Made by a program: the position numbers and the translations under genes. Below, one piece after another: positions 50,555 through 59,148 of a stretch of DNA of 64,000 bases. This stretch comes from Bacillota bacterium (GTDB lineage: Bacteria; Bacillota; Clostridia; Acetivibrionales; JANLFN01): contig JAEWTV010000056.1 in assembly GCA_023397675.1 (NCBI GenBank), positions 1 to 64,000 on the forward strand. Reading direction: 5' to 3'. The notes under the pieces were generated by a model. It did no database searches. It saw only the letters and a list, made by a program, of their open reading frames with translations, and was not told the DNA's origin. The stretch's first letter is position 1; every line of letters begins with the position of its first letter.

Positions 50555-51142
50555 TTATAGTGTATAAGGAGATAATGCCATAACCAAAAGAAAAATCATT
50601 ATGCACTGGAATGCAAACGTAACAACAGAAGATAGCATCAATGAGGCTCCAAACTTTTTCTTATCCTCGTTGTCCTCTGAATTGAGTAAAATTATTGATA
50701 TAATAATTCCCGCCAACTGCCCTAGGCCTGGTACGACTGAACATGCAGCCGTAAGAAAAACCTTGAACCTTGTACTGAAAGCATTCTCCCCGGTATTTGT
50801 CTCTAAAGAATCACTTTGCATCGGCTGGCTCTGAACATTGTTCCAGCTTTGCATTTCAGGTGATGCATATGTTTGATTTTGTACAGTCTCCGGTTGAGGC
50901 TGTAAAGGCTGTTGATAATATGGAGGTATCTGGTTGTACTCATTATAATTATAAAAATTATTATCAGGCGGAGGATTCCACCCATTGTTATAAGGCTGGA
51001 CAAATTCATTGTTATAAAAAGCGGAAGTATCAAATTGATTATCGTTCAGCAGACTGCAGCAAAACGGACATCTTCTGTCATCAAATGCGATTTCTTCCCC
51101 GCAGTAGCTGCACCTTTTTGTTCTATTGTAATCAGGATTCAA
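50555..51142 (-). CDS. zinc-ribbon membrane protein
   Basis: A 195-residue protein with an N-terminal zinc ribbon (RCSYCGEEIAFDDRRCPFCC), a low-complexity Asn/Pro/Gln/Tyr linker (about 35-120) and two C-terminal membrane segments (about 129-150 and 165-190) joined by a charged NSEDNEDKKK loop. Zinc ribbon plus a small membrane module is common in Firmicutes and of unknown role. It is 25 bp from the cyclo-ligase gene. Confidence 0.75.
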   Translation of the reverse strand: MNPDYNRTKRCSYCGEEIAFDDRRCPFCCSLLNDNQFDTSAFYNNEFVQPYNNGWNPPPDNNFYNYNEYNQIPPYYQQPLQPQPETVQNQTYASPEMQSWNNVQSQPMQSDSLETNTGENAFSTRFKVFLTAACSVVPGLGQLAGIIISIILLNSEDNEDKKKFGASLMLSSVVTFAFQCIMIFLLVMALSPYTL

Positions 51143-51242
51143 CTGAATTCCTCCTTTAGTAACTTTTCAACGCAATACATTACTAAATTTTATGCTTTTA
51201 TGATATTTATGTCAATATTAGCCAATGCTAATTGCTGAGCTC

Positions 51243-53072
51243 CTAAAAAATCATGTTTTCGATATAATTCTCTGAAAAATCCTTATCGGCTGAAAGCTCA
51301 ACATACCTGATTTGCTTTTTAATATTCAGTGTTTCTTCAAGCAATTCTTCAGACAATAAGCTCTCAACAGCCCCTATTCCAGCTGCATTCCCGATAAACT
51401 CGATCTTTTTACAAAGCTCTGAAGGTATCAATCCTATTTTAACCGCACTTTCAATATTCATATGGTTACCAAAACCACCTGCAAGATACACCTTTTTAAT
51501 ATCATCAATTTTTATACCTGCGTGTCTTGCAAGGGTTTGAATGCCTGCTGCTATTGCGGCTTTGGCGTTTTGAACCTCACGTATATCCTTCTGTGTTATA
51601 ACGATATCGGCTCCTGTCTGAGTATTATCCTTTTTTTCAATAATGAATGCTTTTTGGCCGTCATATACCATTAGCCTGCTTTTCATATCTATTGGAATTT
51701 TTTGCTCCATCTCCTCCGGTTCAACAATCCTGCCGGTTTCATCGATAACCCCCGATTCCAACATGGCTGCAACTGCGTCAATAACTCCAGAACCGCAAAC
51801 TCCCAATGGAGACTTATTACCTATAGTTGTATATTTCAATCCATTTTCAATGTAAACCTTGTCTATGGCACCTTCTATTCCACCTGTGCCATTTTTGATA
51901 TTTGCCCCCTCGAAAGCTGGGCCTGCCGCCACAGAGCATGAAAGCATCCATTTCTTACAGCCAAGTACCATTTCACCGTTTGTTCCTATATCTATAAGCA
52001 ACGATATTTCCTTATCATTAAACATTCTGCTTGCAAGTACCGCGGAAATAGTATCAGCACCAATATATGCAGACACGCAGGGTAATAATACTACACACCC
52101 GCAGGGATTTATATCAATTCCAAGCAAAGATGCCTTAAACTTGTGCATATCTGTAGTTACGGGAATAAACGGTGCAACAGCGATTTTTTCAGCAGAAATA
52201 TTCATCATAAAATGAAGCATACTTGTATTTCCTACAAATACAGCTTCATATATATCTTCAGTATTTATCTTGCTTTCATTTACCAAATCCGAAATCAAAG
52301 CATTTATTCCTTCTAAAAGAGTTTTGCACATTTCATTCCTGTTTTCAGTACTTCTTGATGAGTATTCAATCCTTGAAATGACATCAGCCCCATATCTTTT
52401 TTGTGGGTTTAATGTGGATTTAACGGAAATTCTCCTGCCATTGTTTAAGCTATATAAATAAGCGGCAATTGTAGTAGTTCCAATATCCACAGAAATGCCA
52501 TAAAATCTGTCGGTAGTATCACCAGCTTCAACCTCTATAATCTCGTTTCCCTTGCTACATACCGTAATCTTTGAATTATTTTTGGAAAGTACGGAGGGAA
52601 TTTTTCTCAGCAGTTCTAGTGAATCTTCAATTATTGTCTGTTGCCCTGAAAGCTTTATCCTGTCTGCATCAGACATTTGATTCTCAAGTGTGCCCCGTTT
52701 TATATCCAGACATTCTTTTGCAACTAAAGGACATTTCTTTATTTCATTCTCCTTGCCCTCAGTAAGTATGGAGACCTTTGATGCTTTATTATTCTCAAGG
52801 AATATATCAATATCCGAATTGACGCTGCAATAACATGCAAGCCTGTACCCCTCAGACAACTTATCCGAACCAAGCATCAGCTTTTCCTTGTCACCGGGAG
52901 GCATCAGCCTGCCTGAAATCTTTACGCTGCACTTTCCGCATGTACCTTTACCTGAGCAATGGCTGTCCAAATCAATAGATTCCTTCTGCAATAGCTCAAG
53001 AACATTGTTCCCAGCTTCTGCACTTTTTTCTAAAACACCGCTATCGGTATGTATTTTTACAATATACTCCAC
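51243..53072 (-). CDS. corrinoid-protein reductive activator (RACE / RamA-type ferredoxin-ASKHA protein)
   Basis: I start at the GTG giving VEYIVKIHT because GGAGG lies 7 nt before it; the upstream TTG-initiated frame only adds seven residues. The roughly 609-residue protein has an N-terminal 2Fe-2S ferredoxin domain (SHCSGKGTCGKC, then YRLACYC) and a long ASKHA ATPase domain of the DUF4445 type (GISVDIGTTTIAAYL, FVGNTSMLHFM, LLIDIGTNGEMVLG, VYLAGGFGNHMNIE). Such proteins use ATP and reduced Fe-S to reactivate oxidised Co(II) corrinoid proteins of methyltransferase systems. It lies 21 bp downstream of cobT, linking cofactor tail assembly with corrinoid upkeep. Confidence 0.9.
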   Translation of the reverse strand: MEYIVKIHTDSGVLEKSAEAGNNVLELLQKESIDLDSHCSGKGTCGKCSVKISGRLMPPGDKEKLMLGSDKLSEGYRLACYCSVNSDIDIFLENNKASKVSILTEGKENEIKKCPLVAKECLDIKRGTLENQMSDADRIKLSGQQTIIEDSLELLRKIPSVLSKNNSKITVCSKGNEIIEVEAGDTTDRFYGISVDIGTTTIAAYLYSLNNGRRISVKSTLNPQKRYGADVISRIEYSSRSTENRNEMCKTLLEGINALISDLVNESKINTEDIYEAVFVGNTSMLHFMMNISAEKIAVAPFIPVTTDMHKFKASLLGIDINPCGCVVLLPCVSAYIGADTISAVLASRMFNDKEISLLIDIGTNGEMVLGCKKWMLSCSVAAGPAFEGANIKNGTGGIEGAIDKVYIENGLKYTTIGNKSPLGVCGSGVIDAVAAMLESGVIDETGRIVEPEEMEQKIPIDMKSRLMVYDGQKAFIIEKKDNTQTGADIVITQKDIREVQNAKAAIAAGIQTLARHAGIKIDDIKKVYLAGGFGNHMNIESAVKIGLIPSELCKKIEFIGNAAGIGAVESLLSEELLEETLNIKKQIRYVELSADKDFSENYIENMIF

Positions 53073-53093
53073 AATTAGTCCTCCAAAGCTCAA

Positions 53094-54161
53094 TCATTCT
53101 AATGGTTCATATTGTGTTATGTTTGCATCATCAAAGGTTCCCATATTCATATACGCTGAAACAGCTGCGTCTATAATATGAAAGCCGAGTGCAGCACCTG
53201 TACCTTCCCCAAGCCTCATTTCAAGGTTCAGGAAAGGCTCAAGACCCAATTCTGCCATGACTTTCTTATTTCCCGGTTCTGCAGAACCATGTGACGGAAG
53301 CAGGAAATCCTTAACCTCAGGTTTTAACTTTACAGCAACCAAAGCTGCCACAGCAGAGATAAAACCATCAACTACTACAGGTATTCTGCAAGCTGCAGCT
53401 CCTATGAAGCAGCCTGCAAGTCCTGCGATATCAAAGCCTCCAACCTTGGAAACAACATCAATGGGATCCTCCGGGTCAGGTAAATTAATATTTATAGATT
53501 TTCTTATAACTTCAATTTTATGTTTTAAGCCTTCATTTGAAAGTCCCGCACCTTTTCCAACCATATCTTCAATTGAACTGACTGTTAAAGCAATTGCGAC
53601 AGCACTGCTTGTAGAAGTATTTCCAATACCCATTTCACCTGTCCCCAGCAGGTTATAACCTTTTTTTGAGAGGTCGCATACAATATCTATCCCGGTTTCA
53701 ATTGCTTTTATAGCTTCCTGTCTTGTCATAGCAGGGCCTTTTGCCATGTTGTATGTTCCTTTTCTGACCTTTCTGTTTATCACCCCGTCACAAATTATAT
53801 CATCAGCCACTCCTATATCAACGACTACAATATCTGCCTCTGAATGCCTTGACAGAACATTGACACCTGTAATTCCTTTAGTAAAATTTCTTGTAACAGA
53901 AGCTGTAACACTTCTGGGGCATGAACTTACTCCTTCGTCTGTGACACCGTTGTCAGCGCACATAATAACAATTGCTTTTTTGTCTACACTTGGGAATCCG
54001 GTTTTATTAATTCCGGCAAGCTGTTTAACGATATCTTCAAGTCTACCAAGGCTTCCAAGTGGTTTTGTCAGACTATCCAGCCTTTTCTGCGCCTTGTCAA
54101 GCGACTGCCTGTCCAAGCCTTTGATTGATTGTAAAGCTTCTTCCAAATTCACGGTATTCAC
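53094..54161 (-). CDS. cobT: nicotinate-nucleotide:dimethylbenzimidazole phosphoribosyltransferase
   Basis: A 355-residue enzyme that forms alpha-ribazole phosphate, the lower ligand of cobamides. Conserved features: IMCADNGVTDEGVSSCPRSVT, LLGTGEMGIGNTSTSSAV, VVDGFISAVAA and the catalytic glutamate in LEMRLGEGTGAALG near the end. Length is typical. First gene of the cobT-corrinoid activator pair. The preference for base is not visible from sequence. Confidence 0.97.
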   Translation of the reverse strand: MNTVNLEEALQSIKGLDRQSLDKAQKRLDSLTKPLGSLGRLEDIVKQLAGINKTGFPSVDKKAIVIMCADNGVTDEGVSSCPRSVTASVTRNFTKGITGVNVLSRHSEADIVVVDIGVADDIICDGVINRKVRKGTYNMAKGPAMTRQEAIKAIETGIDIVCDLSKKGYNLLGTGEMGIGNTSTSSAVAIALTVSSIEDMVGKGAGLSNEGLKHKIEVIRKSININLPDPEDPIDVVSKVGGFDIAGLAGCFIGAAACRIPVVVDGFISAVAALVAVKLKPEVKDFLLPSHGSAEPGNKKVMAELGLEPFLNLEMRLGEGTGAALGFHIIDAAVSAYMNMGTFDDANITQYEPLE

Positions 54162-54232
54162 CTAGTTTCTTCATATTGATATATATTATATAATAAAATT
54201 TACCACATTGGATAACTCCAATATAAATAAAA

Positions 54233-54275
54233 AGCACCTGAGTTAAAAACCAACCGGTTCTTAACTTCAGGTGCT
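54233..54275 (-). terminator. terminator of the double zinc-ribbon protein gene
   Basis: On the minus strand AGCACCTGA pairs with TCAGGTGCT over an inner GTTAA / TTAAC stem, followed by T-rich sequence, about 25 bp after the stop codon. Confidence 0.75.
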
Positions 54276-54299
54276 ATGTTTCAAGTTATGTATTTAAAA

Positions 54300-54788
54300 C
54301 TACTCTGCCAGTTTTTCGCCACATTTTGGACAGAATACAACTTCATCCTCATGAACTGCTCCACACTTGGGACATTTAAGTTCAACGGGTTTCTTTTCTT
54401 CTTCTTCGGGTTCTTCCTCAGGTTGAGGAACTTCCTGCTTGGCACCGCACTTAGGGCAGAACAGTATTTCCGCTTCAAGTTCTACGCCGCAGCCGGGACA
54501 ATTCTTAATCTTTTTAAGTTCCTGTATCTTTGTTTTCATTGAATTTATGCTATCGAAGTGTGCCTTTATCTCATCACAGTGAGGTTTTAAGGTTTCACTG
54601 ACTGGTTCACCCTTAGTGTATAATTCAAAAAGTAATTTACCTATTTCAGAGTATTTCTGTTCTATTTTATCTTCTTCAGATCCGACGTTCATGTTCAATT
54701 TGGTGATTTCAACAATATCACCTGACTTTTTTGCAGCTGCTTTTGCAGTTGTAGATACCTTTTTAGTGACTTTTTCAAAAACTGACAT
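54300..54788 (-). CDS. protein with two C-terminal zinc ribbons
   Basis: I start at the ATG at 54788 (MSVFEKVTKK), preceded by GGGAGGGTACAT. The roughly 162-residue protein has a helical N-terminal half (about 1-85; AKAAAKKSGDIVEITKLN) and two CxxC-x(n)-CxxC ribbons (NCPGCGVELEAEILFCPKCG and KCPKCGAVHEDEVVFCPKCG) around an acidic PQPEEEPEEEEKK linker. Similar small double-ribbon proteins are widespread and unassigned. Single gene with a terminator. Confidence 0.8.
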   Translation of the reverse strand: MSVFEKVTKKVSTTAKAAAKKSGDIVEITKLNMNVGSEEDKIEQKYSEIGKLLFELYTKGEPVSETLKPHCDEIKAHFDSINSMKTKIQELKKIKNCPGCGVELEAEILFCPKCGAKQEVPQPEEEPEEEEKKPVELKCPKCGAVHEDEVVFCPKCGEKLAE

Positions 54789-54918
54789 ATGTACCCTCCC
54801 TTTACAAACAAATAATATCAACATTTTAATGTTACAACATCTAACTGTCTAAATCAATATATATAGTTTCCCACTTATATGTATATTCCTTATGTGCATT
54901 TAATATACCGCTAAAATC

Positions 54919-55500
54919 CTATACAATATTATAATAAGTTTCGAGCAGCTTAACACCATCCTGGCTCTTAAATATAAAATTCAGTCTGCCCTTTATAGGA
55001 AATGATGATCTGCTTATTCGCACCATATCTCTGGGCTGGTAAACAGTACCGTTTTCATCCCAGATACTCAATTCAGCTGCCGCAGGGCTGTTTAGACTGA
55101 CTCTGACCTCTACAACATTTCCTCTTTGTGCGATACCGGTAACTTTAACCCGATAGTTGGGAGAATAAACCTTACCCATAGAGCAATCCAATATAATATA
55201 ATCATTGAAATCATTTTTCTTATACAGGGACAAATAGGGCTCGTCTTTACTGTTCATATTACCAAGCATTGTTCTGTTTAATATGGCTCTGAATTTGACT
55301 TCCGGACTTGTTTCATTTTTTTGCCAGGCATCCAGAGAGGTTTCCCTTGGAACAGTTACATAATTCTTTTGATATTGTGAATACCATTCAAAATTTATGT
55401 TGTAAACCTGGTTTATGGCAGCAAGAGAGTATGCAGATGTTGCAGCCAGAACCACTGTCATTACCAATACAAGGATATGGGATTTTTTCATCTTTGTCAT
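54919..55500 (-). CDS. 193-residue exported protein of unknown function
   Basis: Signal peptide about residues 5-28, then a mature domain rich in aromatic residues and beta-strand pattern (FEWYSQYQKNYVTVPRET, YRVKVTGIAQRGNVVEVRVSL). No catalytic motif or known domain recognised. Starts after GGTGG. No gene is close enough to suggest a partner. Confidence 0.7.
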   Translation of the reverse strand: MTKMKKSHILVLVMTVVLAATSAYSLAAINQVYNINFEWYSQYQKNYVTVPRETSLDAWQKNETSPEVKFRAILNRTMLGNMNSKDEPYLSLYKKNDFNDYIILDCSMGKVYSPNYRVKVTGIAQRGNVVEVRVSLNSPAAAELSIWDENGTVYQPRDMVRISRSSFPIKGRLNFIFKSQDGVKLLETYYNIV

Positions 55501-55701
55501 TTAAACCACCAGCCCCGATTATTTATGGGGTTAATTCATTTTACTGCAATATTATACCATAAGTTTGTCCAAAGTATAACAGCTGTAAATTAAGTCAAAT
55601 ATTCAATTCAAGCATATAGAAGGGTAAACAAAAATAGAGGTAGGGTGAAGAACAGATTTTCACAATTTACCAGCGGGAAAGCTAGCTAATTACGAAGTGT
55701 A

Positions 55702-56007
55702 TCAGTACGCTGTTTCGACCTTCTCTTCATAGAATAAATCGAATACACCTTTTATAATGTCATTGTGATTTTCATTTGTAACAAGGTGAATATCACCTTT
55801 ATCAATCTGTATGTACATTGAGATCTGGTACTTATCATTGTTGTCCATAACAGCACTTATTATGTCTACACAATCCAAAGGATTTCGATATATGTATATC
55901 CATTGATCTACATCTTCGTCCATTGAAATATTTTTTTGATAGTACCTTTCAAGGAACTTTTTAATCTCACCTGGTTTCTTGGACCATAAGTTAACTGATA
56001 CATCCAT
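55702..56007 (-). CDS. 101-residue uncharacterised protein
   Basis: I start at the ATG at 56007 (MDVSVNLWSKKPGEIKKFL), 12 nt after AGGAGG; an upstream ATG at 56052 has no site. The product is a compact alpha/beta-looking protein (VDQWIYIYRNPLDCVDIISAVM, YQISMYIQIDKGDIHLVT) without signal peptide or known motif. Conserved-looking small cytoplasmic protein, function unknown. Confidence 0.7.
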   Translation of the reverse strand: MDVSVNLWSKKPGEIKKFLERYYQKNISMDEDVDQWIYIYRNPLDCVDIISAVMDNNDKYQISMYIQIDKGDIHLVTNENHNDIIKGVFDLFYEEKVETAY

Positions 56008-56238
56008 TTTAGAATATTCCTCCTGTTGATAGCGTTTTGAGCAGCAAAACAAAAGTCCTCTGTTTACATAATAACATTCAACATCAAGGTGCTAATTCCT
56101 TTATGTAATTTCTTCTATATAGGATGAGTAATAAAACAAGTATTTTCTTCATTCTTTGCGAAATACTAAATAAGACAAATTTTAATCAATTTCAAATATA
56201 GGCGGATTGGGGGAAGGCAGTAAAATCTGCTATCTGTT

Positions 56239-57264
56239 ATGATAAACAAAAAGAATGCGGCGTTTATAGCTTCAATATTTTTAACATGCAGTGTTATACT
56301 AAGCGGCTGTGGCGGTTCCGCACCCAAGCAATCGCAAATGCAAACACAGCAGGATACATCAGCAAAAACCATGGAACAGCTTTCGGGAATAGAAAACAAT
56401 ATTGAAAAAATAATTAAAAAAATGAATGGCCCGGCTGTTGAGACTGAAGAAAAACAAGGCGGAGGTTCGCAGCAAGGTCAAGGCCAGAGCCAACAACAAA
56501 GTACCCAACAGCAAAGCACTCAGCAGCAAAGCACCCAGCAGCAAAGTTCACAGGGAGGTGGCAGTCAGGGTGTCCAGGGCAGCGGTCCATCAGGAGGACA
56601 AGGCGGCGGTCAGTCAGGTGGACAAGGTGGTGGGCAGAGTGGAGGCCAGGGTAATCAAGGCGGACAACAGGCACCTGCAAAGCCTCAGGAAACTAAAGCA
56701 CAGGATCCTTGGCAGGAAATTCTCGGAACTATAAACAGTATGCACTATGAATGGAATGGATACACGCCGGAAGCTATCAAGCAGGGAGCTAGCAAAACTC
56801 TTTTAGATGGCTTTGAAACTGCATTAAACGATCTTACCCTTGCAGTAATGAATAAGAGCAGAGACAACACTATTATGACAGCTAACCGTCTTTACTCTTA
56901 TATACCTGATTTGTATGCGCTTAATAAATCCTCAGTTTCCCCTGAAATAAAGAGGATAAGGTATTATATAAGAGATTCAATTTTAAATTCGCTTGCTGAT
57001 AACTTTACTCAGGCAGAAACCGACATCAATAATATGAAATCTTCGTGGTCAATGCTTAAAATTTCTCTACCAAAAGAAATGCAGGACACTGGAGGCAAAT
57101 TGGATTTTTCAATGTATGAGCTGGAAAAAGTCGTAAAAGAAAGAAACAAAGCGTTGGTAGACATTAAAGGACGTGTTGCTCTCTCTAATATCAGTGCACT
57201 TGAGAAAGCAATGAAAAAGAGTCAGCAGCAACAGCAGCAACAGCAAAAAAGTTCAAAAAAATAA
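56239..57264 (+). CDS. lipoprotein with a long Gln/Gly/Ser low-complexity linker
   Basis: A 341-residue protein with a lipoprotein signal (lipobox LSGC, Cys24), a low-complexity segment at about 70-150 (QQQST and GGQSGGQ repeats), a helical domain of about 150 residues (DPWQEILGTINSMHYEWNGY onward) and a poly-Gln/Lys tail (QQQQQQQQKSSKK). The helical domain is unrecognised; the linker would hold it away from the membrane. The SD-like GGGGGAAGG is 20 nt from the ATG with a small GCAG/CTGC hairpin between, which may bring the two together. DNA repeats in the linker make slippage likely. Confidence 0.8.
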   Translation: MINKKNAAFIASIFLTCSVILSGCGGSAPKQSQMQTQQDTSAKTMEQLSGIENNIEKIIKKMNGPAVETEEKQGGGSQQGQGQSQQQSTQQQSTQQQSTQQQSSQGGGSQGVQGSGPSGGQGGGQSGGQGGGQSGGQGNQGGQQAPAKPQETKAQDPWQEILGTINSMHYEWNGYTPEAIKQGASKTLLDGFETALNDLTLAVMNKSRDNTIMTANRLYSYIPDLYALNKSSVSPEIKRIRYYIRDSILNSLADNFTQAETDINNMKSSWSMLKISLPKEMQDTGGKLDFSMYELEKVVKERNKALVDIKGRVALSNISALEKAMKKSQQQQQQQQKSSKK

Positions 57265-57301
57265 GAGGTGGCTGGATTGGATTAAAGATGTTCGCCTTCC
57301 A

Positions 57302-57428
57302 CCATGGGTTAAAACCCATGGCTGCTACAAACCAAGTCGGTTACACCGACTATAAATTTCAATAATGTATTAAAAATAGTCCCTGTAAGGGACTTGTCTT
57401 TAACAGCCGTGGGTTTTAACCCACGGCT
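57302..57428. repeat. array of four small perfect hairpins between convergent genes
   Basis: Four compact inverted repeats in 127 bp: CCATGGGTTAAAACCCATGG (57302-57321), AGTCGGTTACACCGACT (57335-57351), AGTCCCTGTAAGGGACT (57378-57394) and AGCCGTGGG-TTT-TAACCCACGGCT (57405-57428). The first and last share the same GTGGGTT/AACCC core. The layout is typical of IS200/IS605-derived or REP-type miniature elements with subterminal hairpins, and it may also act as terminator for the two convergent genes. Confidence 0.6.
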
Positions 57429-57440
57429 TATTTATCAACC

Positions 57441-58289
57441 TCAAGAAATACTTCGTGCAGCTCTGATTACATGATTGGCCAATACCGAAGTGGTAACAGT
57501 TCCTACACCCCCCGGAACGGGTGTTATTGAACCTGCTTTTTCGGATACCTCTTCAAAGCTTACATCCCCGCAAAGGTTACCCGCTTCGTCTACATTTATG
57601 CCGACATCTATAACAACAGTGTTTTCGGATATGAAACTGCTGTCTACCATTTTTGCTTTTCCTGCGGCTGCTATAACAATTTCAGCATTGCTGCAGGTGG
57701 CTTCAAGTTCTTTCGTCCTGGTGTGGCATATTGTGACAGTCGCGTTTCTTTTTAACAAAAGCATGGAAAGAGGTTTTCCTACAACCAGACTTCTGCCTAT
57801 AACAGCTATTCTGCTTCCTTCTATAGGAATTTTGTAATAATCAAGTACTTCAATAACCGCTTCGGGTGTACACGGAGCAAACCCTTCAGGATCTCCTGCG
57901 AAAACTCTTGAAAGGTTTACCGGGTTAAGACAGTCAACATCCTTCTGCGGACTTACCATATTCACTATGGAATTTTCGTCAAGGTGCTTTGGCAGCGGTC
58001 TGAAAAGTAGTATACCATGTACCGATGTGTCGTTGTTAAGTTTTTGTATTACTTCGGCAAGCTCCTGCTGGCTTATTGTTTCACTCAGCTCATTTACCTT
58101 GCAGATTATTCCTACTCCCTCACACCGTTTAATTGCTCCTCTTTCGTAAGATATATCATCAGGCCTTTTTCCTACCCTTACTATTGCGAGGCATGGATTA
58201 ATACCCTTTGCTTTAAGTTCTTCTGTTTCCTTTATCATCTTTTCCTTCATTGAATTAACTACGTCTATTCCTTTTAATAATGAACCCAT
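57441..58289 (-). CDS. folD: bifunctional methylene-THF dehydrogenase / methenyl-THF cyclohydrolase
   Basis: A 282-residue enzyme interconverting 10-formyl-, methenyl- and methylene-THF. The substrate lysine region (ERGAIKRCEGVGI), the HGILLFRPLPKHL motif, the NADP-loop GRSLVVGKPLSMLL and the C-terminal PGGVGTVTTSVLANHV are present. Third gene, after fhs and fchA on the same strand; their order matches the pathway from formate to methylene-THF. Confidence 0.98.
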   Translation of the reverse strand: MGSLLKGIDVVNSMKEKMIKETEELKAKGINPCLAIVRVGKRPDDISYERGAIKRCEGVGIICKVNELSETISQQELAEVIQKLNNDTSVHGILLFRPLPKHLDENSIVNMVSPQKDVDCLNPVNLSRVFAGDPEGFAPCTPEAVIEVLDYYKIPIEGSRIAVIGRSLVVGKPLSMLLLKRNATVTICHTRTKELEATCSNAEIVIAAAGKAKMVDSSFISENTVVIDVGINVDEAGNLCGDVSFEEVSEKAGSITPVPGGVGTVTTSVLANHVIRAARSIS

Positions 58290-58335
58290 TTTTCACTCTC
58301 CACAAAATTAAATATCAACACTCCAGTTCAATCTC

Positions 58336-58965
58336 TTACCCTTTTATACCTGCTTCAACAGCCTTATAAACCTCATCTGCAGCTTTTGAGCCTTTTTCCA
58401 GCAGCATTTCGGTTTCATGATTTATTCTTTCTGCATATTCCCTGTCCTTCATCAATTTTGTATTAATATACACATTAAGGCTTGCACCCATGAGAGCTGA
58501 TTTACAGAACAGAACACCTACGCCCACATCGCTTATTGCAATCCTTGTTCCCTTAATTGATAATTCCTGATGAAGTGCTATAGCCTCCAATGCTTTGCGC
58601 ATTATTTCAAGCGGAACACTGCAGGCATTCTTTAAAGCGTTTTCCATTATTTTTTCTCTTTCCCTGATTTCTTCCTCTGTATTTTTAGGAAGTCCATAAG
58701 CCTTTGAAAGAGGTTCAAAAACCTCAGCATCTTTTTCCACTAATTCCATCAATTCTTTTTGCAGCACTTCAGCTTTTGAAAGTATCTGCTTTATATCTTC
58801 CTGAACATCTGCATATTTTTTCTTGCCCAATGTAAGATTGCCCACCATACTGCCCAAAGCCATTCCCAAAGAACCTACCAGTGCCGAAGCACCTCCGCCG
58901 CCGGGTACAGGTGCGGCAGATGAAAGAACCTCTATGAAATCCTTACAGCTTTTATCAGTCATCAT
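58336..58965 (-). CDS. fchA: methenyl-THF cyclohydrolase / formimidoyl-THF cyclodeaminase-type protein
   Basis: A 209-residue helical protein of the FTCD-cyclodeaminase family. Characteristic parts: AAPVPGGGGASALVGSLG, MVGNLTLGKKKY and the GVGVLFCKSALMGASLNVYINTKL segment. In acetogenic and purinolytic clostridia such proteins convert 5-formimino- or 10-formyl-THF to methenyl-THF. Its place between fhs and folD supports the methenyl-THF role. Confidence 0.93.
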   Translation of the reverse strand: MMTDKSCKDFIEVLSSAAPVPGGGGASALVGSLGMALGSMVGNLTLGKKKYADVQEDIKQILSKAEVLQKELMELVEKDAEVFEPLSKAYGLPKNTEEEIREREKIMENALKNACSVPLEIMRKALEAIALHQELSIKGTRIAISDVGVGVLFCKSALMGASLNVYINTKLMKDREYAERINHETEMLLEKGSKAADEVYKAVEAGIKG

Positions 58966-59020
58966 TTATGTTAACCTCCGTGTCCCCTATGTGCCAAATG
59001 AATTGTCCCATCGGGCACAC

Positions 59021-59042
59021 AAAAAGTGTTAAAACACTTTTT
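59021..59042 (-). terminator. hairpin between fhs and fchA
   Basis: AAAAAGTGTTAAAACACTTTTT forms a near-perfect stem whose right arm on the minus strand is a five-T run. It may end part of the fhs transcripts or separate expression of fhs from fchA-folD. Confidence 0.55.
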
Positions 59043-59148
59043 ATGGGGTTAATGTTATTTTTATTACACCTGCCATTGTTTTGTTTTACAAAACAGGCAG
59101 ATGTGCATTAGCTTTCAGACTATAGTCTTTCAAGCTAGTATTCCTCTG

